32,877 bases of DNA from positions 1-32,877 of the forward strand of contig JAFTUJ010000435.1 in NCBI GenBank assembly GCA_017466305.1, read 5' to 3'. The notes under the pieces were generated by a model that made no database searches, had not been told where the DNA came from, and worked only from the letters and a program-made list of their open reading frames with translations. The position numbers and the translations under genes were made by a program. The DNA comes from Thermoguttaceae bacterium (GTDB lineage: Bacteria; Planctomycetota; Planctomycetia; Pirellulales; Thermoguttaceae). Shown in pieces: positions 1 through 7,955 of the stretch; the first letter of the stretch is position 1, and the number at the start of each line of letters is the position of its first letter.

Positions 1-62
1 AACGCAACGTCGCGCGACGCCGGTTTTCTTCCAACGCTAACGCTTACCAACGCTTTATTTCC

Positions 63-73
63 CAACGCTTAAC
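63..73 (+). repeat. CAACGCTTAAC leader motif, copy 1
   Basis: The same 11-bp word lies just upstream of three phage-module genes: here (before 78), at 4440-4450 (before the terminase small subunit) and at 8951-8961 (before the capsid gene). The first two genes lack a visible Shine-Dalgarno. It could be a phage regulatory or translation leader element, or only the compositional bias of intergenic DNA. Confidence 0.3.
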
Positions 74-77
74 AACG

Positions 78-857
78 ATGACGTTCCCCGGTTTTCCCTT
101 TGATTCCGCCTCTCGTTCTCCGGAGTTTTCCGGAGAGCCCCCCGCCGACGCGACGCGTCCCTTAACGCGCAACGTCGTTTCGCCGGAACGGGCGCGCGCT
201 TGGCTCCGCGACGCCGACCTTCTTCTCGTCCAAACGGGCGGTCCGATTCCTTGGCTGGGACGCGGGCTGCACGGACACGTCGCGACGGCCGCGCGTTGGG
301 GCGCCGACTGGTTCGTTCTCGAAACGCGCCCGGGCGGCGGACGCGCCGTTCCTCTCGAAGCGTTTTTGCGCCGCGCCCCCGGCCGAGTCGACGTGTTCCG
401 CCCAAACCCGGACGGACGTTGGCCCGAATACCGCCCGGAAAAATGCGTCCTTTTCCTCCGCCGCGCCCTTGCGGCTCGATACGGTTGGCGCGGCGTTTGT
501 TCCGCGGCGCTCGCGCGACTTCCGTTCGTTCGCCTCCTTTGGCGCGACGATTATTTCAACGACGGCGACATGTCGACGCAACGCAAAGTCAAAACGCTTT
601 TCGACGTCGCAACCAATTCCTTTCCAACGACTTCCGAATGCGAACAACTCGACGAAATTTGGCGTTTCGACCGCGAGCTTCAACGCCGCGCGTCGCTCCA
701 CTGCGCCGAGGCGCGCGCCTTGGCCGACCGATACGCCGGCGTCGATTCCGTTCCGTTCCTAAACGACCGTTTCGTCGAACCCGCCGACTTAGCCCGCAGC
801 CCGTTTTACCGTTACCAATGGACGTTCGGCCCGCTCGCCCGACGCGCTCCGCTTTAA
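78..857 (+). CDS. YiiX/YebB-like permuted NlpC/P60 cysteine peptidase, phage-module candidate lysin
   Basis: The 259-aa product looks like a circularly permuted NlpC/P60 (YiiX-type) papain-like hydrolase. An Asp-Leu-Leu-Leu strand near residue 47 leads to a G-x-H-G-H element (His65/His67) and then a strand with Glu82. The likely nucleophile Cys209 comes late, in an S-L-H-C-A-E context, and is followed by the P-x-D-L-x-x-S-x-F-Y-R-Y tail common in this family. Known members cleave peptide or acyl bonds, so a peptidoglycan-lytic role is possible in this phage setting, but that is inference. No signal peptide is evident. The start has no Shine-Dalgarno and an A-rich leader. The frame stays open to the window edge, so a start further upstream cannot be excluded, although the DNA before 78 looks intergenic. 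It is the first of a run of + strand phage genes. Confidence 0.6.
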   Translation: MTFPGFPFDSASRSPEFSGEPPADATRPLTRNVVSPERARAWLRDADLLLVQTGGPIPWLGRGLHGHVATAARWGADWFVLETRPGGGRAVPLEAFLRRAPGRVDVFRPNPDGRWPEYRPEKCVLFLRRALAARYGWRGVCSAALARLPFVRLLWRDDYFNDGDMSTQRKVKTLFDVATNSFPTTSECEQLDEIWRFDRELQRRASLHCAEARALADRYAGVDSVPFLNDRFVEPADLARSPFYRYQWTFGPLARRAPL

Positions 858-960
858 ACCGTTTTAAAACGCCGTTTAACACCGCGCCAAACGCCGCGTT
901 TTTCCGACTTTTCCGCGCCCCTTTCCCCCAAAAATCCGGCCAGTTTTCAAGGAAATTGCA

Positions 961-2274
961 ATGACTCGAACCGTTCGAAATCGTCTTTTTTTAGCGTTGG
1001 CGCTCGGCGTCGCGACGACGTTCCCTCGTTCCCTTCAAACGCGTTCGCTTTCCCTCGGCGACGCCGTTTCGTTCTCCGAATTCAACCGGCTTAACCGAAG
1101 CGCTGTCAACAGATTAACGCCGTTCGACGACGCCGCGCCGCTTTGGCTTTCCCGGCTCCGCGAAACAGGCGCCGAAACCGACGCTTTAAGCGCGCCGTCC
1201 AACGCTCAAACATTCGACCGCTTCTTGTTAGGCGACGCGGCGCCCCTACTTAACCCGCCGTCGTTCAACGACTTATTTTCCCCCGGTTGTCCAAGCGGAA
1301 CCTGCCCGTTCGCCGCCGCGCCCGCGCCGCCGACTCCGACGCCGCCGACTCAAACGCCGCCGACTCAAACGCCTCCGGCTCCGACGGCGCCCGAAGGCGT
1401 CGTCCGCTCCGTCGTTCGCGTTTACAACGCTTACGAAGAAACGATTTCCAACGCCGACGCGGCGCTAGGCCCGACGCGACGTCGCGTCGTTGAAAAAGGG
1501 AGCGGCGCGATCGTCGCCGACGCGGTCGGAACGCGTTACGTTCTCACCGCCGCGCATATCTTTCGCGACGGTCGCGGCCAAATCACCGCGCAGTCGCTCG
1601 ACGGACGTATCTTCTCCGCTTCTCTTGCTTTAGCGTCGGAGGAATGCGACGTCGCGCTCCTTCGCGTCGACGCGCCGACGGACGTTCCGGCCCTAACGAT
1701 TTCCGCCTCTTGGCCGCGACAAGGCGAGACCGTTTGGCGCGCCGGTTTCGGACCGAACGAAACGCTGCAAGAGCTTGCCGGCGTCGTCAAAGGTTACGTC
1801 AAAACCGACCGTTACGCGACTTACGAAACGTTAAAAATCGACGGTCCGGCGCGCCAGGGCGACTCCGGCGGCCCCGTTTACAACGCGTCGGGCGAAATCG
1901 TCGGCGTCGTTTGGGGAACGGACGGTTCCGACGCTTACGCAACCTATTGCGGCCGCGTTCTTAAGACGCTTTGCGACTATTCGCCGACCTTTAACCCCGA
2001 CGCCGTTCAAGCCGACGCGCCGTCGCAACCGTCCCGACCGACGAAACCGTCCCAACCGTCGTCCGCCGACGACGCAATCGCCGCGCTCCCCCCCGCCGAC
2101 GCGCTAACCGACGATTCGCCAACGGCTTGCGAGCCCGAGTCCGCGCCGATCGACAGCGTTGCGCCGACGTTCGCGCCGCCGTCGAAATCGGGCGATTTTT
2201 GGGACGCCGCTTTAGCTTTCACCGTCGCTTTCGCTTTCGGATATTGCGGCTTTTTCGCCGCCAAAAGCCGCTGA
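961..2274 (+). CDS. Secreted trypsin-like serine protease with C-terminal membrane helix
   Basis: 437 aa. An N-terminal hydrophobic segment (about residues 8-20) suggests export. A Pro/Thr-rich linker (about 119-143) precedes a chymotrypsin-fold domain (about 147-330). The triad is visible: His199 in T-A-A-H, Asp230 in E-E-C-D-V-A-L-L, and Ser302 in G-D-S-G-G-P. After a second Pro/Ser/Asp-rich linker, residues about 413-432 form a hydrophobic segment ending in A-K-S-R, like a C-terminal membrane anchor. The start is supported by an AAGGA ribosome site about 8 nt upstream. It lies between the YiiX-like peptidase and a small membrane protein, in the place where a lysis cassette might sit. Peptidase activity is well supported. 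The role in the phage (lysis, virion processing, cargo) is unknown. Confidence 0.8.
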   Translation: MTRTVRNRLFLALALGVATTFPRSLQTRSLSLGDAVSFSEFNRLNRSAVNRLTPFDDAAPLWLSRLRETGAETDALSAPSNAQTFDRFLLGDAAPLLNPPSFNDLFSPGCPSGTCPFAAAPAPPTPTPPTQTPPTQTPPAPTAPEGVVRSVVRVYNAYEETISNADAALGPTRRRVVEKGSGAIVADAVGTRYVLTAAHIFRDGRGQITAQSLDGRIFSASLALASEECDVALLRVDAPTDVPALTISASWPRQGETVWRAGFGPNETLQELAGVVKGYVKTDRYATYETLKIDGPARQGDSGGPVYNASGEIVGVVWGTDGSDAYATYCGRVLKTLCDYSPTFNPDAVQADAPSQPSRPTKPSQPSSADDAIAALPPADALTDDSPTACEPESAPIDSVAPTFAPPSKSGDFWDAALAFTVAFAFGYCGFFAAKSR

Positions 2275-2360
2275 CGCTCGTTTCACAACCTTTTTATTCG
2301 CAACAAGTTAACCAACGCTTTTGGGCGCGTTTGCGTCCGTTTTAAAGAAAGGAATCGCCG

Positions 2361-2621
2361 ATGGAATGGAACGCTTCGACCGGGTTGGCGCTCGGTATCG
2401 TTTCGACGCTAACCCCTTGGTTTTTCTCGGTTCACTCGAAACTCGCCGCCATCGCGGAGCAAACCGCGCAAGGCGCCCAAAAAATCGACGCGATCGCCGC
2501 CGCGACCGGGCGCGCGTTTGAAAAAGTTTACGACGCCGAGAAGCAAATCGCGGCGCAAGACCTTCGTTTAAACCAAGTTAGCGAACGTCTCGACAAACTC
2601 GCCGAATCTTTCGCCGAATAG
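2361..2621 (+). CDS. Small membrane protein with coiled coil, holin-like candidate
   Basis: 86 aa. Residues about 5-24 form one hydrophobic helix with W-F-F near its end. The rest is a charged Ala/Gln/Glu/Lys-rich amphipathic helix with coiled-coil character running to the C-terminus. The ribosome site GAAAGGA lies about 8 nt before the ATG. Its size, single N-terminal membrane segment and position beside a putative lysin resemble phage holin or lysis-accessory proteins, but no family signature is recognisable. A small structural or partition-linked protein is equally possible. Confidence 0.5.
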   Translation: MEWNASTGLALGIVSTLTPWFFSVHSKLAAIAEQTAQGAQKIDAIAAATGRAFEKVYDAEKQIAAQDLRLNQVSERLDKLAESFAE

Positions 2622-2692
2622 CCGACCGCCCGCGTTTCGCGCCCCTCGACTCGGCGCAGTTTCCAACGATTTCCCCCCCAAGGAGTTCCTCA

Positions 2693-3247
2693 ATGCGCAA
2701 CCGCGTCAAAGAATTACGTTTTGTCAAAGCGTCCGACTTAACCCCTTGCGCCGACAATTGGCGTCTTCATCCCAAGCGCCAACGCGACTTAATGCAAAGC
2801 GTCTTGCAGTCGATCGGTTACGCCGACGCGCTGATCGCTCGCGAAACGGAGGACGGTTCCCTCGCCCTGATCGACGGGCACCTCCGCGCCGACCTTTCCC
2901 CCGACGTCGAAGTTCCGGTTCTTATCGTCGACCTTAACGAACGAGAAGCCAAGGAGTTGCTCCTCGTTCACGACCCGATCGGAGCGCTCGCCGAACGCGA
3001 CGACGAAGCGCTCGCCCGCCTTCTCGACGACTTTGAAGCGACCAACGAAACGCTCGAACGCTTTATCGTCGAAGAGTTTAACGTCGCTCTTCCCAACGAC
3101 GACGCCGGGTCGCTCGAAGAGCCTAAACCGGTCGCGATTCCCAACTTATTTCAAATCATCGTCGAATGCGAAGACGAAGCCGAACAGCGCGAATGTTTCG
3201 AAGAGCTGACGCGAGCCGGTCGCAAGTGTCGCGTCGTCAACCTTTAA
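2693..3247 (+). CDS. ParB/Srx-fold protein of phage type
   Basis: 184 aa. The N-terminal half has ParB-N/sulfiredoxin features: an N-W-R-x-H-P-x-R-Q segment (residues 22-30) that fits the helix before the nucleotide-binding region, and an I-D-G-H-L-R motif (about 60-65) matching the conserved D-G-H-x-R box. The middle is acidic and helical. The C-terminus (about 151-184) forms a compact F-Q-I-I-V-E-C ... E-Q-R-E-C-F ... G-R-K-C-R-V unit, as I recall from other phage-encoded ParB-like proteins. A strong AAGGAG lies 6-8 nt before the ATG. It has no partner ParA and no helix-turn-helix DNA-binding domain, so chromosome-type partition is unlikely. The next gene encodes the ABC-GNAT fusion, which suggests a joint function, perhaps DNA modification, where ParB-fold proteins may act as CTPase/ATPase or nuclease-like factors. 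Function is inference. Confidence 0.75.
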   Translation: MRNRVKELRFVKASDLTPCADNWRLHPKRQRDLMQSVLQSIGYADALIARETEDGSLALIDGHLRADLSPDVEVPVLIVDLNEREAKELLLVHDPIGALAERDDEALARLLDDFEATNETLERFIVEEFNVALPNDDAGSLEEPKPVAIPNLFQIIVECEDEAEQRECFEELTRAGRKCRVVNL

Positions 3248-3304
3248 GTTTCGCCTTATTCCCTTTCTTATCCCCTTGTTTTTTTCCTTGGAAAGGAAAC
3301 GACG

Positions 3305-4417
3305 TTGGAAAACACCCCGCAAACGCAAACGCTCCGCCTCGCGTCGCCGGTTTACGATTCGTTCCGAGTGCGCGCGATCGCCGGCATGTTCGACGCGCCG
3401 ATCGAAGCGAAAACGGAGAAAATCGTTACGTTCGAAACGCCGCCGAGTCTCGACGAAAATTGGCGAATCGGTCTAATCGTCGGCCCCTCCGGAAGCGGCA
3501 AAAGTTCCGTCGCGGAAACGATTTACGCGTCCGAAATTTTCCGCGGCGCCGATTGGGCGACCGACAAGGCGACGATCGATAATTTCGGCGAACGCCCGAC
3601 GCAAGAAATCGTTCGGATGCTGACGACGGTCGGTTTCGGCTCGCCGCCGAGTTGGGCGCAACCGTTCGCGACGTTGAGCAACGGCGAAAAATTTCGCTGC
3701 GAACTCGCCCGCGCGCTCCTCGACTCGCCGTCGGAACTCGTTGTATTCGACGAATTTACGAGCGTTGTCGACCGAACGGTCGCGAAAACCGCCTCGGCCG
3801 CGATCGCCGACGGAATCCGCAAAAACTTCGTTCAAAAGCGTTTCGTCGCGCTCTCTTGTCATTACGACGTCGTCGACTGGCTCGAGCCCGATTGGGTTCT
3901 CGACATGGCGACCGGAAAACTGACAAGGAGGCGTCTTCGGCGCCCCCGCGTTAAGCTCGAAATCTTGCGCGGCGATAAAAAAGACTGGCCCCGTTTTGCG
4001 AAGCATCACTATTTGAGCGGTTCGCTGCATCCCTCGGCGCAGTGTTACTTAGCGTTTTGGGACGAAACGCCGGTCGCCTTTTGCGCGACGCTTCCGATTT
4101 TCGGCTCAACCGGTCGACGCCGCGTAACGCGTCTCGTCGTTCTCCCGGATTATCAAGGTTTAGGAATCGGAACGGCGTTCATCGAAACGCTCGGCGACCT
4201 TTATCGCGACCGTTCGTTCCGTTTTAGCATTACGTCGAGTCATCCGTCGATTATAAACCACTGCAAACGTTCAAGTTATTGGCGCGCGGTTTCGTTGTCG
4301 AAATTTGGGCGACACAGCAAAGTCGACGGGGCGCGTCGAACCGGTTCCTCCTTGGGCCGCGCCGTCGTTTCGTTCGAATACCTCGGTCGCGACCGGTCGA
4401 TTACCGCCGCGCGTTAA
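3305..4417 (+). CDS. ABC-type ATPase fused to Mom-like GNAT acyltransferase
   Basis: 370 aa, two domains. Residues about 50-205 are an ABC ATPase: Walker A G-P-S-G-S-G-K-S (60-67), signature L-S-N-G-E-K (124-129), Walker B L-V-V-F-D-E (145-150) and an H-loop-like S-C-H (184-186). No membrane segments are present, so it is a soluble ABC protein and not a transporter. Residues about 217-360 are a GNAT fold: an H-H-Y-L-S-G motif (234-239) like that of the phage Mu Mom group, and the acyl-CoA-binding-type loop V-L-P-D-Y-Q-G-L-G-I-G (279-289). Mu Mom modifies adenine in DNA, so a DNA base modification role coupled to ATP hydrolysis is plausible; this is inference. The start is TTG, preceded by AAAGGA at good spacing; the next in-frame ATG (about residue 28) would still leave both domains whole. 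The neighbours are the ParB-like gene and the terminase genes. Confidence 0.8.
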   Translation: MENTPQTQTLRLASPVYDSFRVRAIAGMFDAPIEAKTEKIVTFETPPSLDENWRIGLIVGPSGSGKSSVAETIYASEIFRGADWATDKATIDNFGERPTQEIVRMLTTVGFGSPPSWAQPFATLSNGEKFRCELARALLDSPSELVVFDEFTSVVDRTVAKTASAAIADGIRKNFVQKRFVALSCHYDVVDWLEPDWVLDMATGKLTRRRLRRPRVKLEILRGDKKDWPRFAKHHYLSGSLHPSAQCYLAFWDETPVAFCATLPIFGSTGRRRVTRLVVLPDYQGLGIGTAFIETLGDLYRDRSFRFSITSSHPSIINHCKRSSYWRAVSLSKFGRHSKVDGARRTGSSLGRAVVSFEYLGRDRSITAAR

Positions 4418-4439
4418 ATTCGCTTAACCGTTTTAAAAA

Positions 4440-4450
4440 CAACGCTTAAC
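4440..4450 (+). repeat. CAACGCTTAAC leader motif, copy 2
   Basis: This is the second copy of the 11-bp word, located 10 nt before the terminase small subunit ATG, in an A-rich leader without a Shine-Dalgarno. Confidence 0.3.
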
Positions 4451-4460
4451 AAACAAAACA

Positions 4461-4907
4461 ATGACGACGCCTAAACGCAAAACGAAAAAAAAAACGCTCT
4501 CCGCAACGGATAAAAACGGAATCCTCGCGGTCGTCGCGCTCGGCGCTTCGCTCGACGTCGCGGCGCGCTACTTCAAGCGAGAACCGCAAGAAATCGTCGA
4601 CGCGTTAACCGACGACGGCGATTTTCAACGCGATTTCCAACAAGCGCAAGAGCAAGCGGAAGTCTTTTTCTTAAAACAAGTTAAAACAGCCGCGCTCGAC
4701 GCGAAAAACTGGCGCGCCGCGACTTGGGCCCTCGAGCGTCTTCGACCGGATCGGTACGGTCGCGTCAAAGCCGACGCGATTTCCGTCGAAGAAATCAAAA
4801 CGCTTTTCGCCCGTCTCCGCGCGACGATCGCCGCCGAATTTACCGACGAAAGCGAGCGCCAAAAGTTAGAAGCCAAATTGGACGCGCTTCTACAAACGTT
4901 AAGCTAA
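4461..4907 (+). CDS. Phage terminase small subunit-like protein
   Basis: 148 aa. A Lys-rich N-terminus is followed by a helix-turn-helix-like stretch (about residues 15-50; G-A-S-L-D-V-A-A-R-Y-F ... I-V-D-A-L). Then comes the N-W-R-A-A-T-W-A-L-E-R-L-R-P-D-R-Y-G-R element (about 82-100) that is typical of small terminase subunits and related packaging DNA-binding proteins. The C-terminus is helical and likely oligomerises. In known phages this subunit recognises the packaging site and loads the large subunit. It sits 59 bp upstream of the large subunit. There is no clear Shine-Dalgarno; the ATG follows an A-rich leader with the CAACGCTTAAC motif. Confidence 0.75.
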   Translation: MTTPKRKTKKKTLSATDKNGILAVVALGASLDVAARYFKREPQEIVDALTDDGDFQRDFQQAQEQAEVFFLKQVKTAALDAKNWRAATWALERLRPDRYGRVKADAISVEEIKTLFARLRATIAAEFTDESERQKLEAKLDALLQTLS

Positions 4908-4966
4908 CCCCTAACCTTTTTTTTCCAACGTTTCCTCCTTTTTCCTCCGTTCGAAAGTTTCCGCCG

Positions 4967-6544
4967 ATGCAAACGCGCCGCCTCGCCCGACTCGCTCGCC
5001 AAACGTTGCGCCGAACGTCCGAAAACGACGTCTTGACGCAACGTTTCCGCAACCTCGTCGAATGGTCGCAATTCTTTTTACCGCACTATTTTACGCTTCC
5101 CGTTTCGAAAGCGCACCGTTGGTTTGCGGAAACGGTCGAAGCGAACGTTGGGCGTCGGGGAGTCAAATTGAACTTCTTAGCGCCGCGCGGCGCCGCCAAA
5201 TCGACGCTCGGCGCCTTGGCCTATCCGCTGCGCGAAGCGCTCGAAGGTCGCGAGTCGTATATTTGGCTCGTTTCCGACGTTCGCTCGCAAGCGCAAAACC
5301 ACTTAAACAACATTATTAAAGAACTTGAAGACAACCCGCGCATTCGCCGCTATTACGTCGAACCGCAAAAATTACGCTGGTCGACGCGCTCGAATCGCCT
5401 CGCGTTCAGCTCCGGCGTCGCGCTCGAGTGTTACGGAACCGGTCAAAAGTTGCGCGGTCGCCGCGAGCGCGAACGCCGTCCGACGCTAATTATCGGCGAC
5501 GACTTGCAAAACGACGACCACATCGTTTCGCAAACGCGCCGCGAACGTTCTCGACGCTGGTTTTTCGGCGCGCTCCTAAAAGCCGGCGACGTCAAGACTA
5601 ACGTCGTTCATTTGGCGACCGCGCTTCATCCGGAGGCGATCGGTTGGGAGCTCCTTTCGAACCCGGCTTGGATCGGCAAAAGCTTCCCGGCGATTCTGCG
5701 TTTCCCGGACGCGGTCGAACTTTGGAACGAATGGAAAGCGATTTATCTTTCGTCCGACGCCGACGCAAGCGCCCGCGCCGACGAGTTTTACCGCGCCCGT
5801 TTCGACGAGATGAACGCCGGCGCCGAGGTTCTTTGGCCCGAAAACGAGTCGCTCCTCGACCTGATGAAAATGCGCGTCGAAAGCGGCGAAAAAGTTTTTT
5901 TGCGCGAAAAGCAGAATTCGCCGGTCGCGACCGAGTACAACGAATTTCCGGACGAATATTTCGACGACGTTTGGGTCGACGCGTTTCCGCAAGACGTTGT
6001 CGCGACGGCGCTTGCGCTTGACCCGAGTAAAGGACGACGCGCTTCCGTCGGCGACTATTCCGCCTTCGTCGTCGCCGCGCTCGCCTCGGACGGAACGATT
6101 TTTGTCGACGCGACGCTCGGTCGCTTTCCAACGTCGGAACTCGTCGACGAAGCGTTCGAAATTTGGCGCCGTTATCGCCCCGACGTTTTCGCGGTCGAAA
6201 CGAACCAATTTCAGGAGCTTCTTCGCGACGAGTTGGAGCGTTCCTTCCGCGAACGCGGCGTTCCCGACGCGGCGTTTTTCCCCATCGAAAACCGCCTCAA
6301 CAAAAACGTTAGGATTCGTCGCTTAGGCGCGCCGCTGTCGAAGCGCAAACTGCGTTTCCTTCGCGACAACCCGTCGAACGAGCTGCTGATCGAGCAGCTT
6401 CAAGCGTTCCCTTGCGGAGCGCACGACGACGGCCCGGACGCGCTCGAAATGGCGCTGCGCGTTTTGACGGCGTTGACGGAAACGCCGGTCGAAGAAACCT
6501 TTAGCCGCGGCGATTTTGGCGCGAATCGCCCCGACTTTTATTAA
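4967..6544 (+). CDS. terL: Phage terminase large subunit
   Basis: 525 aa from the ATG at 4967. A longer open frame reaches back to 4724 but would overlap the small subunit, so this start is preferred. The N-terminal packaging ATPase has the deviant Walker A A-P-R-G-A-A-K-S-T typical of TerL (about residues 73-81) and a Walker B-like L-I-I-G-D-D. The C-terminal RNase H-like nuclease shows L-D-P-S-K-G with a following G-D-Y-S, then F-A-V-E-T-N and the closing D-D-G-P-D-A-L acidic motif. The protein translocates DNA into the procapsid and cuts concatemers. Only a weak GAAAG lies upstream. It is directly followed by the portal gene, the usual order in tailed phages. Confidence 0.93.
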   Translation: MQTRRLARLARQTLRRTSENDVLTQRFRNLVEWSQFFLPHYFTLPVSKAHRWFAETVEANVGRRGVKLNFLAPRGAAKSTLGALAYPLREALEGRESYIWLVSDVRSQAQNHLNNIIKELEDNPRIRRYYVEPQKLRWSTRSNRLAFSSGVALECYGTGQKLRGRRERERRPTLIIGDDLQNDDHIVSQTRRERSRRWFFGALLKAGDVKTNVVHLATALHPEAIGWELLSNPAWIGKSFPAILRFPDAVELWNEWKAIYLSSDADASARADEFYRARFDEMNAGAEVLWPENESLLDLMKMRVESGEKVFLREKQNSPVATEYNEFPDEYFDDVWVDAFPQDVVATALALDPSKGRRASVGDYSAFVVAALASDGTIFVDATLGRFPTSELVDEAFEIWRRYRPDVFAVETNQFQELLRDELERSFRERGVPDAAFFPIENRLNKNVRIRRLGAPLSKRKLRFLRDNPSNELLIEQLQAFPCGAHDDGPDALEMALRVLTALTETPVEETFSRGDFGANRPDFY

Positions 6545-6567
6545 ACGTTAACGTTTCAGGAGTTACA

Positions 6568-7905
6568 ATGCCTCGTTCCTTCCCCTTCAACGGCGTTTTA
6601 TCCGCCGACGCCGTCGTTTCGACGTTGGAATCGCGTTTCGCGTACGACGACCCTAACCCGTTTACTTTCGGCGCGTTATCGTATTCGCTGAACGAGTCGA
6701 CCGACACGGAGATTTTCAACGCCGCCGCGCGCCGGATTTCTCGCGAACTTTGTTTAAACAACCCGGTCGCTATCAACGCTTTAGAGAACCGCGTTAATTA
6801 CGTCGTCGGCTTCGGGCACAAATACCAAGCGACGGCGCGCGACGCCCGAGACGCGGAACTCGCTCAAAAAACGCAAGATATCGTCGTCGATTTCATCGTC
6901 GCGAACGACTGGTTCAAGCGTCAACAGGAGATTTTGCGCCGCTACGACCGCGACGGCGAGGTTTTTCTCCGCTTTTTCCGCGACGACGCCGGCAAGACGG
7001 TCGTTCGTTTCGTCGAACCGGAGCAAGTCAAGACGCCGCAAGGACATAACGCTCGTTCGGCGCGTTGCGGCGTCGTCTCAGACAAACGCGACGCCGAGAA
7101 AATTCTCGGTTATTGGATCGACGACGTTTTTGTCGACGCCTCGAAAATTCAACACCGCAAAGCGAACGTCGACGTCACCGCAAGTCGCGGCGTTCCCTTG
7201 CTTTACCCGGTCCGCGACAACCTGCGTCGCGCCGAAAAACTCCTCCGCAACATGAGCGTCGTCGCCGAAATCCAGTCGTCGATCGCGCTCATCCGCAAGC
7301 ACGCCAACGGCTCGCAGGAAACGATTCGCCGTTTCGTTCGCGATAAAAGCCAAAGCGCCAACGACTTACCGCCGCGCGAACGCTTTCGACCGGGCACGAT
7401 CGTCGACGCGACCGCCGGCGTCGATTACGAATTTCCGATCGCCGGAATCGACGCGACCCGTTACGTCCAAATTTTGCAAGCGGAGTTGCGAGCGATCGCC
7501 GCGCGGCTGACGATTCCGGAATTTATGTTGAGTTCGGACGCTTCGAACGCCAATTACTCCTCGACGAGCGTCGCGGAGGGCCCCGCCGTTCGCAATTTCG
7601 AACGAATGCAACACGAACTCATTAAAGAAGATATGAAGATCGTTTGGCGCGTCGTCGAAGACGCCGTTCTTCGAGGCGACCTTCCGGACGACGTCGGGCG
7701 GCGCGTTTCGATTCAAGCGATCCCGCCGTCGCTCGCGGTGCGCGACCGCCTCAGCGAAGCGCAAGCCGACGAAATTTTGATGAACGCCGGCGTCATTTCC
7801 CCGCAAACGGCGGCGATGCGTTACGGGCTCGACCCCAACCGAGAACGCGCGTTGCAACGTCAATTACGTCAAGAACTTGCGCAAAGCGAAAAGCGCGACG
7901 ACTAA
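6568..7905 (+). CDS. Phage portal protein
   Basis: 445 aa. Length, position right after TerL, and sequence pattern fit a portal protein: an N-terminal region with N-P-V-A-I-N-A-L-E-N-R, a basic/acidic R-R-Y-D-R-D-G-E-V-F-L-R-F-F segment, an internal V-E-P-E-Q-V-K-T-P stretch, and a C-terminal helical clip/crown region with L-T-I-P-E-F-M-L-S-S-D-A-S-N-A-N-Y-S-S, characteristic of lambda/SPP1-like portals. The portal ring forms the DNA entry vertex and docks terminase. A good AGGAG site lies 7 nt before the ATG, and the gap to TerL is 23 bp. Confidence 0.88.
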   Translation: MPRSFPFNGVLSADAVVSTLESRFAYDDPNPFTFGALSYSLNESTDTEIFNAAARRISRELCLNNPVAINALENRVNYVVGFGHKYQATARDARDAELAQKTQDIVVDFIVANDWFKRQQEILRRYDRDGEVFLRFFRDDAGKTVVRFVEPEQVKTPQGHNARSARCGVVSDKRDAEKILGYWIDDVFVDASKIQHRKANVDVTASRGVPLLYPVRDNLRRAEKLLRNMSVVAEIQSSIALIRKHANGSQETIRRFVRDKSQSANDLPPRERFRPGTIVDATAGVDYEFPIAGIDATRYVQILQAELRAIAARLTIPEFMLSSDASNANYSSTSVAEGPAVRNFERMQHELIKEDMKIVWRVVEDAVLRGDLPDDVGRRVSIQAIPPSLAVRDRLSEAQADEILMNAGVISPQTAAMRYGLDPNRERALQRQLRQELAQSEKRDD

Positions 7906-7955
7906 CCGTCGTTTTTCCTTTGCCGTCCTATTAACCTCAACATGGAAAGCGCGTT

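Noticed and set aside
2693-3247. Plasmid or chromosome partition locus
   Set aside because: No ParA gene, no parS-like repeats and no C-terminal DNA-binding domain; the ABC-GNAT neighbour suggests another role.
4724-4966. Longer start for the terminase large subunit
   Set aside because: It would overlap the small subunit in another frame and add an Arg-rich stretch unlike TerL; the ATG at 4967 fits the family length.
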